DNA of 64,000 nt from Arenimonas sp. (GCA_019459145.1 JAIBEK010000026.1:28132-92131), one strand, 5' to 3'. Positions 18,607-27,389 are shown, counted from the stretch's first letter. Translations and numbers: made by a program. The notes: generated from the sequence alone by a model not told the origin.

Positions 18607-18732
18607 GGAGATTTTCCCGCAAATCTGAAGGGCCGGTGGGAGGCGCCGGCGATAAGGCTTCAAGTCTGATGGGTTGTCCGGCGGATCGGCGGCCGGAAGA
18701 GCCACCCGGATTTGCACCGGGTCCGAGTGATT
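18607..18732 (-). promoter_or_regulatory. Structured 5' leader RNA of the SulP gene (possible sul1-type element)
   Basis: Counting from the predicted start near 18732, the roughly 126-nt leader can form hairpin 1 (ACCCGG/CCGGGT, 18704-18722, 7-nt loop), hairpin 2 (TCCGGC/GCCGGA, 18677-18697), a GCCGG/CCGGC stem nearer the gene, and an AGATTT/AAATCT stem whose loop GCGGGA could hold the ribosome-binding site. A motif called sul1 RNA is known from alphaproteobacteria near predicted sulfate transporter genes; I cannot confirm a match. Hairpin 1 also contains a GGTGCAAATCC string like part of the cobalamin riboswitch, but the B12 box is not evident. Confidence 0.5.
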
Positions 18733-18738
18733 GCGCCC

Positions 18739-18767
18739 TTCATAGCCGGGCATTTGCGCTATGGCAA
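18739..18767 (-). promoter_or_regulatory. Sigma-70-type promoter of the SulP-USP operon
   Basis: On the minus strand TTGCCA (18762-18767), a 17-base spacer and TATGAA (18739-18744) are well spaced. The predicted start near 18732 would begin the leader a few bases before its first hairpin. Confidence 0.55.
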
Positions 18768-18819
18768 GTTGTCGCAGCCGACGAAAAACCATCGCGGAAG
18801 GCGCGTCACCCTCGAAGGA

Positions 18820-19482
18820 TCAGCTTCCGACAGCCGCCTTGATCAGCGCCTTGGCATCCGGGCTGTCCCAGGCGGCGGGGCCGTTCATCGCGCCGAGCAG
18901 GCAGCCCTTGCCGTCGATCAGAAGCGTGGCCGGCAGCCCGAAGGCGAGCCCCTCCTTCTTCAGCGTATTGAACACGCCCATGCTGGCATCGCGGTAAAGC
19001 CCGAGCGCGTCGACCCCGGTCTCCTCGAGGAAGGCCCTGGGCTTTTCGATCGGGCCGGTGTCGATATTGATCGCCAGGACCTGGAAGGCGTCGCTGCCCT
19101 CGGCCTGTTGCAGCGCGTTGAGCGCCGGCATTTCCTCGCGGCAGGGCACGCACCAGGTGGCCCAGAGATTGAGAAGCACCGTCTTGCCGGCAAAGTCGGC
19201 GAGCGTCAGGTCCTTGTCCGCCTGGTCCTTGAAGGTGAGCCCGTCGATCACCCGCGGCTCCGCCGCTGCCACCATGGCGGCGACCTCGCCGGTGGTGAAT
19301 GGCTTCAAGGAGGCCGCTTTTTCGACGGAAGCCGTACACTGTCCGGCATCGGCGACCTCGGTCCCATTGCCAGAGGCGGTCTGCTTCACGTATACCGCGA
19401 CCGCGCCGGCAAGGATCCCGGCAACCGCCGCAATCGCAACAAGCTTGGCGGAAGGAAGTCCGAGCGGTCTTTTTTCTGTCAT
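18820..19482 (-). CDS. TlpA-like thiol:disulfide interchange protein
   Basis: A 220-residue membrane-anchored periplasmic thioredoxin. An N-terminal hydrophobic segment (about residues 12-33) anchors it; the thioredoxin fold carries the redox motif [16 protein letters not shown] near residues 107-122, with the cis-Pro region [15 protein letters not shown] near 183-197. TlpA reduces periplasmic disulfides, classically for cytochrome oxidase copper-centre assembly. ATG 19482 is used; ATG 19503 is in frame. It is divergent from argH with only 24 bases between starts. Confidence 0.88.
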   Translation of the reverse strand: MTEKRPLGLPSAKLVAIAAVAGILAGAVAVYVKQTASGNGTEVADAGQCTASVEKAASLKPFTTGEVAAMVAAAEPRVIDGLTFKDQADKDLTLADFAGKTVLLNLWATWCVPCREEMPALNALQQAEGSDAFQVLAINIDTGPIEKPRAFLEETGVDALGLYRDASMGVFNTLKKEGLAFGLPATLLIDGKGCLLGAMNGPAAWDSPDAKALIKAAVGS

Positions 19483-19506
19483 TGCAGTCTCCAGGATGGG
19501 CAAGGC

Positions 19507-20910
19507 ATGGCCGAGGACACCAAGAACACGAAATCCTCCAACCAGATGTGGGGCGGTCGCTTCGCTTCCGGGCCAGCGGCCATCATGGAGGAGATAAATG
19601 CCTCCATCGGTTTCGACAAGAAGCTTTACGCCCAGGACATCCGCGGCTCAATCGCGCATGCGACCATGCTGGCGCATCAAGGCATTATCTCGGCCGAGGA
19701 CAAAGACAAGATCGTTCACGGCCTGAACACGATCCTGTCAGAGATCGAAAGCGGACAGTTCGTGTTTTCGCGCAAGCTCGAGGACATCCACATGAATGTC
19801 GAGGCGCGGCTGGCCGAACTGATCGGCCCGGCCGCCGGACGGCTGCACACCGCCCGCTCGCGCAATGACCAGGTGGCGCTCGACTTCCGCCTCTGGGTCA
19901 AGGAAGAATTGCAGAAGGTCGAAGCCTCGCTCACCGCCCTGATCGCCGCCTTCCTCGACCGTGCCGAGGAACACGCGGACACCGTCATGCCCGGCTTCAC
20001 CCATCTGCAAACCGCCCAGCCGGTGACCTTCGGCCACCACTGCATGGCCTATGTCGAGATGTTCGGCCGTGACCGGCAGCGCGTGCGCCATGCGATCGAG
20101 CACATGGACGAAAGCCCGATAGGGGCAGCGGCCCTTGCCGGCACCGGCTTTGCTATCGACCGTCACATGACCGCTCAGGCGCTCGGCTTCCGCGAACCGA
20201 CCCGCAATTCGATCGACACCGTCTCGGATCGAGATTTCGCGCTGGAGTTCCTGTCGATCGCCTCGATCTGCGCCACCCATCTGTCGCGTCTGGCCGAGGA
20301 AATCGTCATCTGGTCGACGCCGCAGTTCGGCTTCATCCGCCTGTCGGATGCGTTTTCGACCGGCTCGTCAATCATGCCGCAGAAGAAGAACCCGGATGCC
20401 GCCGAACTGGTGCGCGCCAAGACCGGCCGCATCAACGGTTCGCTGGTGGCGCTGCTGACCGTGATGAAGGGCCTTCCGCTCGCCTATTCCAAGGACATGC
20501 AGGAAGACAAGGAACAGGTCTTCGATTCGGCCGAGAGCCTGGAACTGGCGATCGCCGCGATGACCGGCATGGTGCGCGACATGACCGTGCGCGCCGACAG
20601 GATGAAGGCGGCGGCCGGTTCCGGCTATTCGACCGCGACCGACCTTGCCGACTGGCTGGTCAGGGAAGCCGGCCTTCCCTTCCGCGACGCCCACCATGCA
20701 ACCGGCAAGGCCGTCGCCATGGCGGAGGCCAAGGCTTGCGACCTGGCGGAGCTTTCGCTGGAAGACCTGCAGTCAATCAATCCGGCCATTACCGCCGGCA
20801 TCTTCGACGTGCTGACGGTCGAGGCCTCGGTCGCCAGCCGCAGGAGCTTTGGCGGCACCGCGCCGTCCGAAGTCAGGAAGCAGATCGCCTGGTGGCGGGC
20901 GCGCAACTGA
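19507..20910 (+). CDS. argH: Argininosuccinate lyase
   Basis: A 467-residue enzyme of the fumarase/aspartase superfamily that cleaves argininosuccinate to arginine and fumarate, the last step of arginine synthesis. It opens with [18 protein letters not shown] after a 13-residue polar tail; [16 protein letters not shown] near residues 116-131 and the superfamily signature [16 protein letters not shown] near 290-305 are intact. It heads a same-strand run argH-lptM-lysA-TIGR02302. Because tlpA begins 24 bases away on the other strand, its promoter probably lies inside tlpA. Confidence 0.96.
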   Translation: MAEDTKNTKSSNQMWGGRFASGPAAIMEEINASIGFDKKLYAQDIRGSIAHATMLAHQGIISAEDKDKIVHGLNTILSEIESGQFVFSRKLEDIHMNVEARLAELIGPAAGRLHTARSRNDQVALDFRLWVKEELQKVEASLTALIAAFLDRAEEHADTVMPGFTHLQTAQPVTFGHHCMAYVEMFGRDRQRVRHAIEHMDESPIGAAALAGTGFAIDRHMTAQALGFREPTRNSIDTVSDRDFALEFLSIASICATHLSRLAEEIVIWSTPQFGFIRLSDAFSTGSSIMPQKKNPDAAELVRAKTGRINGSLVALLTVMKGLPLAYSKDMQEDKEQVFDSAESLELAIAAMTGMVRDMTVRADRMKAAAGSGYSTATDLADWLVREAGLPFRDAHHATGKAVAMAEAKACDLAELSLEDLQSINPAITAGIFDVLTVEASVASRRSFGGTAPSEVRKQIAWWRARN

Positions 20911-20995
20911 TCACGACCGTTTGCGGGACCATCACGAGAATGAGGGTGCACAAGCGCCCCGATTTTCGCTAGAGGCTTAAGGAACGAGATTTTCG

Positions 20996-21208
20996 GTGGA
21001 TAGGGTGATGGTGAAGACGCTTTCCCGTTGGACGATGGCAGCCGGCCTGCTGGCGACGGCCCTTGTGCTTTCCGGCTGTGGCCGCAAGGCCGACCTTGAT
21101 CCGCCCAGCATGCCGGCGGAACAGCAGAACAAGCTGGCGACACCGGGCGAGAAGCCGGAAAAGCCGAGCGTTCCCGACAAGCCCTTCATTCTCGACCCTC
21201 TTCTCTGA
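20996..21208 (+). CDS. lptM: LptM-like small lipoprotein
   Basis: A 70-residue lipoprotein with signal peptide and lipobox ATALVLSGC, cysteine at about residue 28, then GRKADLDPPSMP. This is the pattern of LptM (formerly YifL), which helps oxidative maturation of the LptD LPS translocon in enterics; genes of this type commonly sit upstream of lysA in Proteobacteria. GTG 20996 is chosen because GGAACGAG lies at a suitable distance; ATG 21008 is in frame. It lies 85 bases after argH and 13 before lysA. Confidence 0.82.
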   Translation: MDRVMVKTLSRWTMAAGLLATALVLSGCGRKADLDPPSMPAEQQNKLATPGEKPEKPSVPDKPFILDPLL

Positions 21209-21221
21209 CAGGTCAAAGCCC

Positions 21222-22490
21222 GTGAACCACTTCGACTATCGCGACGGCGTGCTCTATGCCGAGGACGTCTCCGTACCCGAAATCGCCAGGGCCGTCGGCA
21301 CGCCCTTCTACTGCTATTCGACGGCGACGCTGGAACGGCACTACCGGGTCTTCTCCGAGGCCTTCGCCAGCGTCGACTCGATGGTCTGCTATGCGATGAA
21401 GGCCAATTCCAACCAGGCGGTGCTGAAGACGCTCGGCCGGCTCGGTGCCGGCGTCGACGTGGTGTCGGAGGGTGAACTGCGCAGGGCGCTGGCCGCCGGC
21501 ATTCCGGCCAGCCGCATCCTGTTTTCCGGCGTCGGCAAGACCATTCATGAGATGGATCTGGCGCTCGAGGTCGGCATCTACTGCTTCAATGTGGAGAGCG
21601 AACCGGAACTCGACGTGCTGGCAAGCCGGGCGCAGAAGGCGGGCAAGACCGCGCATGTGTCGTTCCGCGTCAACCCGGACGTCGACGCCAAGACCCATGC
21701 CAAGATCTCGACCGGCAAGAAGGAAAACAAGTTCGGCATTTCGTTTGACCGCGCCCGTGCCGTCTATGCCCGTGCCGCCACCCTGCCCGGCATCAAGGTG
21801 TCCGGCATCGACATGCATATCGGCAGCCAGATCACCGAAATGCAGCCCTTCGAGGACGCCTTCCGGCTGTTGCGCGAGCTGGTCGACACGCTGCGCTCCG
21901 ATGGCCACGCGATCGACCATGTCGACATCGGCGGCGGGCTTGGCATTCCCTACAAGGACGACAACAATCCCCCGCCGGAACCGGAAGCCTATGCCCGCAT
22001 CGTGCTGGAGCAGCTCGCCGGCCTCAATTGCCGGATCGTCGCCGAACCGGGCCGCCTGATCGTCGGCAATGCCGGCATCCTGGTGACCGAGGTGATCTAT
22101 GTGAAGGATGGCGGCGACAAGACCTTCGTCATCGTCGACGCCGCGATGAACGACCTGATCCGCCCGACGCTCTATGACGCGCATCACGAAATCCGCCCTG
22201 TGGTGATCTCGGCCGCCAGCGCGCCGCGCATCCGCGCCGACATCGTCGGCCCGGTCTGCGAAACCGGCGACTATCTGGCGCTCGACCGCGAAATGGCCAT
22301 GCCGAAGCCCGGCGACCTGGTGGCCGTCGGCTCGGCCGGCGCCTATGGCGCGGTGCAGGCGAGCACCTACAATACCCGGCGCCTCGTTCCCGAAGTGCTG
22401 GTCAAGGGCGGCGAATTCCACGTCATCCGCCCGCGCCCCAGCTATGAGGACATGATCGCGCTCGATTCGGTCCCGGCCTGGCTCGCCTGA
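21222..22490 (+). CDS. lysA: Diaminopimelate decarboxylase
   Basis: A 422-residue PLP enzyme of the alanine-racemase-fold group III decarboxylases, converting meso-diaminopimelate to lysine. The PLP lysine is in CYAMKANSNQAVL near residue 58, GVDVVSEGEL near 82-91, the glycine-rich phosphate loop in VDIGGGLGIPY near 230-241, and the catalytic cysteine region GPVCETGDYLA near 343-353. The start is GTG 21222, 13 bases after lptM. Next is the TIGR02302 gene in the same direction. Confidence 0.96.
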   Translation: MNHFDYRDGVLYAEDVSVPEIARAVGTPFYCYSTATLERHYRVFSEAFASVDSMVCYAMKANSNQAVLKTLGRLGAGVDVVSEGELRRALAAGIPASRILFSGVGKTIHEMDLALEVGIYCFNVESEPELDVLASRAQKAGKTAHVSFRVNPDVDAKTHAKISTGKKENKFGISFDRARAVYARAATLPGIKVSGIDMHIGSQITEMQPFEDAFRLLRELVDTLRSDGHAIDHVDIGGGLGIPYKDDNNPPPEPEAYARIVLEQLAGLNCRIVAEPGRLIVGNAGILVTEVIYVKDGGDKTFVIVDAAMNDLIRPTLYDAHHEIRPVVISAASAPRIRADIVGPVCETGDYLALDREMAMPKPGDLVAVGSAGAYGAVQASTYNTRRLVPEVLVKGGEFHVIRPRPSYEDMIALDSVPAWLA

Positions 22491-22584
22491 TCGCCGCTCC
22501 GGCCGCCGTTCACTTTTCGGCGACCGGGCCAAAAAAGCGCCTTCGATTCCCCCGCCGCCCTCGTCTTCGCCACAAACAGTGCTA

Positions 22585-22604
22585 TCCTTCACCTTTATGA
22601 AGGA
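22585..22604 (+). promoter_or_regulatory. Perfect 7-bp inverted repeat upstream of the TIGR02302 gene
   Basis: TCCTTCA (22585-22591), spacer CCTTTA, TGAAGGA (22598-22604), 61 bases before the ATG at 22666. It could be an operator or a small leader hairpin; it has no T-run. Confidence 0.3.
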
Positions 22605-22665
22605 CAGGACCCCGCGTCGGATAGGCTCTTGAGGCCTCCCCCCGGGCAGAACGGAGACCCGACGG

Positions 22666-25356
22666 ATGACCCCTCAGCCGGGTGGCACGAGAACGGGTGC
22701 GTTTCGCACCGACCCGGCGCTGGCGCGACGGGTGGCGGTCAAGCGCTTCCTGGCGCGGTTCGTGCTGTTCGCCGAGCATCTCCTGCCGCTGTTCCTGCCG
22801 CTTGCCGGCATTGCCGCGATCTTCGTCTCGCTGGCCTGGCTCGGCGTCTACCGGCAATTGCCGGATTTCCTGCGTCTCGGCCTGGTCTTCGTCCTCACCT
22901 TCGCCTTCATCGCGAGCCTGTTGCCCTTTGCCCGCCTGCGCTGGCCGGCCGGCGAGGAGGCCGACCGGCTGCTCGAGGAGCGCAATCACCTCGCCCACCA
23001 GCCCGTCGCCGTACAGGACGACGAGCCGGCCTTCGAGACGCCCTTTGCGCGCGCGCTCTGGGTCGAGCACCAGCGCCGCATGGCCGAGACGATCGCGGCG
23101 CTCGATGCCGGCCTGCCGCGCCCGGATATATCCCGTTTCGATCGCTATGCGCTGCGCGCCGTGCCCGCGCTCCTGTTCGTCACCGCGCTTGCCTATTCCG
23201 GCTCGAACGGCGCCGGCGTAATCGCCGACGCCTTCAGACGTCAGGCCTTGGCCACCGACACGCCCGGCCTGAGGATAGACGCCTGGATTACCCCGCCCGC
23301 CTATACCGGCCAGCCCCCGGTCTTCCTGTCCGGCCGCGACGGCCAGGGGGATGGTCAGGGGAGCGGCCAGTTGGACGGCAAGGCGCGAGTACCGCAAAAT
23401 GCCCAGGCCACGGTTCGCATCAGCGGCGGCAGCGCCGACGAGAAGGTCCTGTTCCGCCGGGCCGAGGATGGCACCGTGACCGAGATCGCCATGGGCGCCA
23501 CTGCTGATGCGGACGACGAGCCGGCCGACGAACCCGCGGTCAAGCCCGCTCCCACCGCCCCGAATGCTGCCCGTGTGCATGAATGGAAGCTCGATTCGAG
23601 CGGCGAGCTTCTGGTCGGCGGGCGGCAATGGGCGATCGAGGTCATTCCCGACAAGGCGCCGGAAATCGCCTTTGACGGCCTGCCGCGCCGCAGCGCCAAC
23701 GGCGCGCTGGAAATCGGCTTTACCGCCAAGGACGACTACGGTCTTGCCAAGGCCCATGCCGAGATCGAGCCGCTGGAGGAAAAGGCGGATGCCATTCCGC
23801 TCTATGCCCTGCCGGAATACAAGCTCGACCTGCCGCGCCACAATGCCCGCGACGCCAAGGGGCTGTCGAGCCGCAACATCAACGAGCATCCGCTGTCGGG
23901 CCGCAAGGTCCGCCTCACGCTGGTGGCAACCGATGGCGCCGGCCAAACCGGCCGCAGCCCGCCGCATGAAATGACGCTTCCGGCGCGCGCCTTCGTCGAG
24001 CCGCTGGCGGCGGCTGTCGCCGAGGAACGCCAGGTCTTCGCACTGGACATCCGCGACCTGCGTCAGGCGATCGCGCTGAACGAGGCGTTGCAGATCCGCC
24101 CCGAGGAAACGATCCCCAACACGACGCACTACCTGCTGCTCCAGTCGGCGCAGGCGCGCATGAAGCTGGCACGCTCCACGGAGGAACTGGAGAACACCGC
24201 CGATTACCTCTGGGAGATCGCCCTCGGCATTGACGGCGGCGAGCTGTCACTGGCCGAACGCAAGCTGCGCGACGCGCAACAGGCGCTGGCCGATGCGCTG
24301 GAACGCAATGCGCCGGACGAAGAGATCAAGAAGCTGATGGACGAGCTGCGCGCCGCCATGCAGGAATTCATGACCGCGATGGCGCAGCGCCAGCCGAATG
24401 CCGAGGGCCAGCAGCAGCAACAGTCGGCGCAGAACGTGCTGCGCCAGCGCGATCTGGAAAACATGATGAACCAGATCGAGAACCTCGCCCGCTCCGGCAA
24501 TCGCGACGCGGCGCGGCAGATGCTCTCGGAGCTGCAGCGGATGATGAACAACCTGCAGGCAGGCCGCCCGCAGCGCGGCGGCCAGCAGCAGGAAAACAGC
24601 CAGGCCCGCCAGCAGATCGACAAGCTCGGCGAGATCATGCAGGAGCAGCAGAGGCTGATGGACGAGACCTTCCGTCTCGACCAGGCCTTGAGGGACCGCA
24701 TGCAGAGGGGTGATCCCGAAGGCGGCGAAGACGGCGAGTTTCTCGAACAGATGCCGCAGGACGGCGAAGAAGGTGGGCAGCCGCAGCAAGGTCAGCAGGG
24801 TGAGGACGGACAGGACGGTCAGCAGGGCTCGCCGACCGACCGGATGACGGCCGAGCAATTGCGCGAGGCGTTGAAGAACCTGCGCGCCCAGCAGGATGCG
24901 CTGGGCAAGAAGCTCGGCGAACTGCAGAAGGGGCTGGGCGAACTCGGCGTCAAGCCGGGAGAAGGCTTCGGCCAGGCCGAGCGCGAGATGCGCGGCGCAG
25001 GCGAAGCGCTGGGCAAGAGCCAGGGCGAGCAGGCGGTGGAGGGCCAGGGCAAGGCGCTCGAGGCATTGCGCCAGGGCGCGCGCGACATGATGAACCAGAT
25101 GATGCAGGCGATGCGCGGCCAGCAGGGACAGGGCGAGCAGCAGGGCAACAATCAGGGCGACCAGAACGGTCGCGACCCGCTCGGCCGCCCGCGCGCCACC
25201 ACCGGCCCCGATTTCGGCGAACGCGTCAACGTTCCCGACGAGATCGACGTGCAGCGGGCGCGTGAGATCCTCGAGGCCATCCGCAAGAAACTCGGCGACA
25301 ATGCCGGCCCGGAATTCGAACGCCGCTACCTCGAACGGCTCCTGGACATTCAATAG
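22666..25356 (+). CDS. TIGR02302/DUF4175-family large membrane protein
   Basis: An 896-residue protein with N-terminal membrane segments (about 31-57, 65-84 and one near 165-180), a long soluble region containing SWITPPAYTG-type Ig-like segments near 210-225, and a highly Gln/Gly-rich, coiled-coil-prone C-terminal third (about 560-860). This matches the TIGR02302 family found in alphaproteobacteria, commonly beside lysA. Its function is unknown; an envelope role is suggested by topology. Gln-rich tracts near 580-590, 700-725 and 820-840 are repetitive. It lies 175 bases after lysA. Confidence 0.85.
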   Translation: MTPQPGGTRTGAFRTDPALARRVAVKRFLARFVLFAEHLLPLFLPLAGIAAIFVSLAWLGVYRQLPDFLRLGLVFVLTFAFIASLLPFARLRWPAGEEADRLLEERNHLAHQPVAVQDDEPAFETPFARALWVEHQRRMAETIAALDAGLPRPDISRFDRYALRAVPALLFVTALAYSGSNGAGVIADAFRRQALATDTPGLRIDAWITPPAYTGQPPVFLSGRDGQGDGQGSGQLDGKARVPQNAQATVRISGGSADEKVLFRRAEDGTVTEIAMGATADADDEPADEPAVKPAPTAPNAARVHEWKLDSSGELLVGGRQWAIEVIPDKAPEIAFDGLPRRSANGALEIGFTAKDDYGLAKAHAEIEPLEEKADAIPLYALPEYKLDLPRHNARDAKGLSSRNINEHPLSGRKVRLTLVATDGAGQTGRSPPHEMTLPARAFVEPLAAAVAEERQVFALDIRDLRQAIALNEALQIRPEETIPNTTHYLLLQSAQARMKLARSTEELENTADYLWEIALGIDGGELSLAERKLRDAQQALADALERNAPDEEIKKLMDELRAAMQEFMTAMAQRQPNAEGQQQQQSAQNVLRQRDLENMMNQIENLARSGNRDAARQMLSELQRMMNNLQAGRPQRGGQQQENSQARQQIDKLGEIMQEQQRLMDETFRLDQALRDRMQRGDPEGGEDGEFLEQMPQDGEEGGQPQQGQQGEDGQDGQQGSPTDRMTAEQLREALKNLRAQQDALGKKLGELQKGLGELGVKPGEGFGQAEREMRGAGEALGKSQGEQAVEGQGKALEALRQGARDMMNQMMQAMRGQQGQGEQQGNNQGDQNGRDPLGRPRATTGPDFGERVNVPDEIDVQRAREILEAIRKKLGDNAGPEFERRYLERLLDIQ

Positions 25357-25417
25357 GGCGACCACTCGTCCAACCGGCTTCGCCTGTCAGTCGTGTTCGG
25401 ATCTCAGCGCTTCCGAT

Positions 25418-26137
25418 CTACCAGGGAGTGGTGCCACCGGGCTCCACGAAGCGACCGGACCCGACCTCTTCGAGCGCAAATCGCACGGGAAGTCGCGCCC
25501 CTTCTTGCGGGGTCATCGTGCCGTAGCCCGTGAGATCGGTCTTGACGAATCCCGGGCTCACCGAATTCACCGCAATGCCCGATCCGCGCAGTTCTTCGTG
25601 GAGTTGGACCGTCAGCATATTCAGTGCTGCCTTTGACGCATTGTAGCCGATGAATTGCGCCGAATAGTAGGGCGATTGCGGATCGCCGTTCAACGTCAGC
25701 GAGCCAAGCGAGCTGGCGAGGTTGACGATCCGGGCGGTGCCGGCCGAACGCAACAGCGGCAGCATGGACTGGGTGACCGCAAGCGTGCCGAGAAAATTCG
25801 TCTCCATGACCCGACGCACCGCGTCGAGCGACGCCTTGCCCGGCGGACCGTCGGCAGGATCGAAAATGCCGGCATTGTTGACGAGGATGTCGAGCTTGCC
25901 GTGCGTCTCGCCGATCTGCCTGGCGGCCGCGACGATCGATGCGGGGTCCAGCAGGTCGAGCGCAAGGACCTCAGCCGACAGCCCCTCGCCGGTGAGATCT
26001 GCTGCCGCCGCGCGGCCCCGCTCTGCGTCGCGCGCGCCGATGATGACGTGCGCACCCGCCTCGGCGAGCTGCCGGGCGATTTCGAGGCCGATCCCCTTGT
26101 TGGCTCCGGTGACGAGTGCAATCCGTGTGTCGGCCAT
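25418..26137 (-). CDS. SDR-family oxidoreductase (carbonyl-reductase-like)
   Basis: A 239-residue NADPH-dependent short-chain dehydrogenase. The Rossmann motif VTGANKGIGLEIARQL is at residues 9-24, LVNNAGIFDP near 84-93, and the catalytic Ser and Tyr-x-x-x-Lys in NLASSLGSL and IGYNASKAALNML near 137-170. TGANKGIG is typical of carbonyl-reductase-like SDRs. It is divergent from a TetR gene with a 70-base shared control region carrying a palindrome, so TetR repression of this gene is likely. Substrate unknown. Confidence 0.88.
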   Translation of the reverse strand: MADTRIALVTGANKGIGLEIARQLAEAGAHVIIGARDAERGRAAAADLTGEGLSAEVLALDLLDPASIVAAARQIGETHGKLDILVNNAGIFDPADGPPGKASLDAVRRVMETNFLGTLAVTQSMLPLLRSAGTARIVNLASSLGSLTLNGDPQSPYYSAQFIGYNASKAALNMLTVQLHEELRGSGIAVNSVSPGFVKTDLTGYGTMTPQEGARLPVRFALEEVGSGRFVEPGGTTPW

Positions 26138-26177
26138 CCGAACTCCCTTTCCTTTTGCTGCGATGCCGACAAATATA

Positions 26178-26191
26178 TGAAGGATCGTTCA
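26178..26191. promoter_or_regulatory. Candidate TetR operator between the divergent SDR and TetR genes
   Basis: TGAAGGATCGTTCA is a 14-bp near-perfect palindrome (12 of 14 positions symmetrical), 17 bases upstream of the TTG start of tetR and 41 bases upstream of the SDR ATG. Position and size fit autoregulation by the adjacent TetR protein. Confidence 0.5.
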
Positions 26192-26207
26192 GCTTGAGGA
26201 TTCGCGT

Positions 26208-26846
26208 TTGGCCCCAGCAACGCCCCGAGCCCTGACGCCCCGGAAAAGGCCGCGTCAGGCACGCTCCACCGCCACGGTGGATGCGATATTCGAAGCGACC
26301 ATTCAGGTTTTGCTGAGCGCGGGACCGCATCGGTTGACAACCACGCGGGTGGCCGAGCGGGCCGGGGTCTCGGTCGGGACGATGTACCAGTATTTTCCAC
26401 ACAAGCAGGCGCTGATCTATGCGTTGAACGAACGCTACCTGGATGTCCTGGCGGGAAAGATCGAGGCGACATGCCGAGCGTCTCACGGCGCACCCGTCGG
26501 GCGGATGGCCGAAGCGCTCATAGACACCTACTGGCGGGCGAAGACGGAACGGGCCGATGTGACGCGGGCGCTATACCGGTCGGTGATCGAACTGGACAAC
26601 GAAGCGCTGATCGAGACCTTCGCCCGACGGGTCGATGCGGCGGCCGTCGCCATGCTGCGCACGGCCCCGGATGCACGTTTCGAGAATGTCGAACCCGTCA
26701 ATCTGACACTCGTCACGGTCATATTCGGAACGGTGCGCAACGCCTTCGAGCGGCGACTCTCGGAAAATGACGCCGCTGTATTGCAAGATCAGCTGACCTC
26801 GATGTGTCAGGCCTATCTGAAAGCCCAGATGAGCAGAGAAGCCTGA
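26208..26846 (+). CDS. TetR-family transcriptional regulator
   Basis: A 212-residue repressor. The N-terminal helix-turn-helix runs from about residues 18-65 with RLTTTRVAERAGVSVGTMYQYFPHK, the classical TetR recognition helix; residues 75-205 form the ligand-binding helical domain. The start is a TTG at 26208 preceded seven bases upstream by TGAGGA; no ATG fits in front of the DNA-binding domain. It is divergent from an SDR gene, the usual arrangement for a TetR protein controlling its neighbour; the inducer is unknown. Confidence 0.9.
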   Translation: MAPATPRALTPRKRPRQARSTATVDAIFEATIQVLLSAGPHRLTTTRVAERAGVSVGTMYQYFPHKQALIYALNERYLDVLAGKIEATCRASHGAPVGRMAEALIDTYWRAKTERADVTRALYRSVIELDNEALIETFARRVDAAAVAMLRTAPDARFENVEPVNLTLVTVIFGTVRNAFERRLSENDAAVLQDQLTSMCQAYLKAQMSREA

Positions 26847-26882
26847 CGGTCCGTCGCGATCAAGAGCCGCGATGGGCTCCGT

Positions 26883-27242
26883 TCATTGGGCGAGCGCCAT
26901 GGCGACGGCCTTGCGGATATCCGGAAGGGCGAAGGGTTTCGACACGACGTCGATGATCTTGGCCGACAGATCGTCGGCCCGCTCGCGCTGCTCGGCATAG
27001 CCGGTCATCAGCAGGATCTTCAGCCCCGGAAAATCGGAATGGGCGCGATGGGCGAGTTCGATGCCGTCCATGACCGGCATGCGGATATCGGACAGCAGCA
27101 GGTCGAAGCTCTCTTCGGCCAGACGCTCCAGCCCCTCGGCGCCGTCGGCCGCCTCGAAGGTCTCATGGCCGTCGAGGCGCAAGGCCCGCGCCACGAAGGA
27201 GCGCAGCGAGTCTTCGTCCTCGGTGATGAGAATTCGCGCCAT
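26883..27242 (-). CDS. cpdR: CpdR-like single-domain response regulator
   Basis: A 119-residue receiver-only protein. ARILITEDEDSLRSFVARAL at residues 2-21 carries the acidic pocket, the phospho-acceptor Asp is in LLLSDIRMPVMDG near 52, and the conserved Thr and Lys are in LMTGYAEQ and VSKPFALP. Sequence and location before hpt match CpdR, which in Caulobacter and Sinorhizobium controls ClpXP-dependent turnover of cell-cycle regulators including CtrA. ATG 27242 is used, as the longer frame adds unrelated residues. A CtrA-like half-site lies about 95 bases upstream. Confidence 0.85.
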   Translation of the reverse strand: MARILITEDEDSLRSFVARALRLDGHETFEAADGAEGLERLAEESFDLLLSDIRMPVMDGIELAHRAHSDFPGLKILLMTGYAEQRERADDLSAKIIDVVSKPFALPDIRKAVAMALAQ

Positions 27243-27335
27243 GATCGATCTGCTCCCGGTCCATTCATTGTCCGAGAGAGAAATCACCAGAGTTTCGTTT
27301 GCGATCGGTAAACGCCAAGGGGGCTGACCGCGCCC

Positions 27336-27343
27336 ATGGTTAA
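27336..27343 (-). promoter_or_regulatory. CtrA-like TTAACCAT half-site upstream of cpdR
   Basis: On the minus strand TTAACCAT, which matches the half-site motif described for CtrA in alphaproteobacteria, lies 94 bases upstream of the cpdR start and 47 bases inside the gap after the hpt stop. A single 8-base match can arise by chance. Confidence 0.35.
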
Positions 27344-27389
27344 CGAGTGATCTTCGTCCAGGGGCGATAGTTTGCCCCGGAAAGATATC

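Noticed and set aside
18700..18725. Cobalamin riboswitch before the SulP gene
   Set aside because: A GGTGCAAATCC-like string is present but the B12 box and the rest of the conserved core are not visible, so it is only noted within the structured leader.
18607..18792. A 62-residue extension of the SulP protein
   Set aside because: It overlaps a promoter and several hairpins and has no hydrophobic or family-like sequence.
23300..25300. Gln-rich repeats in the TIGR02302 protein as a tandem DNA repeat
   Set aside because: The repetitive look comes from Gln/Gly-rich coding sequence; no exact tandem DNA unit is maintained.
25404..25417. A CTTCCGATCT string just before the SDR stop, like the end of an Illumina adapter
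   Set aside because: Only about 10 bases match, the flanking bases do not, and the surrounding sequence runs smoothly into coding DNA, so contamination is unlikely.
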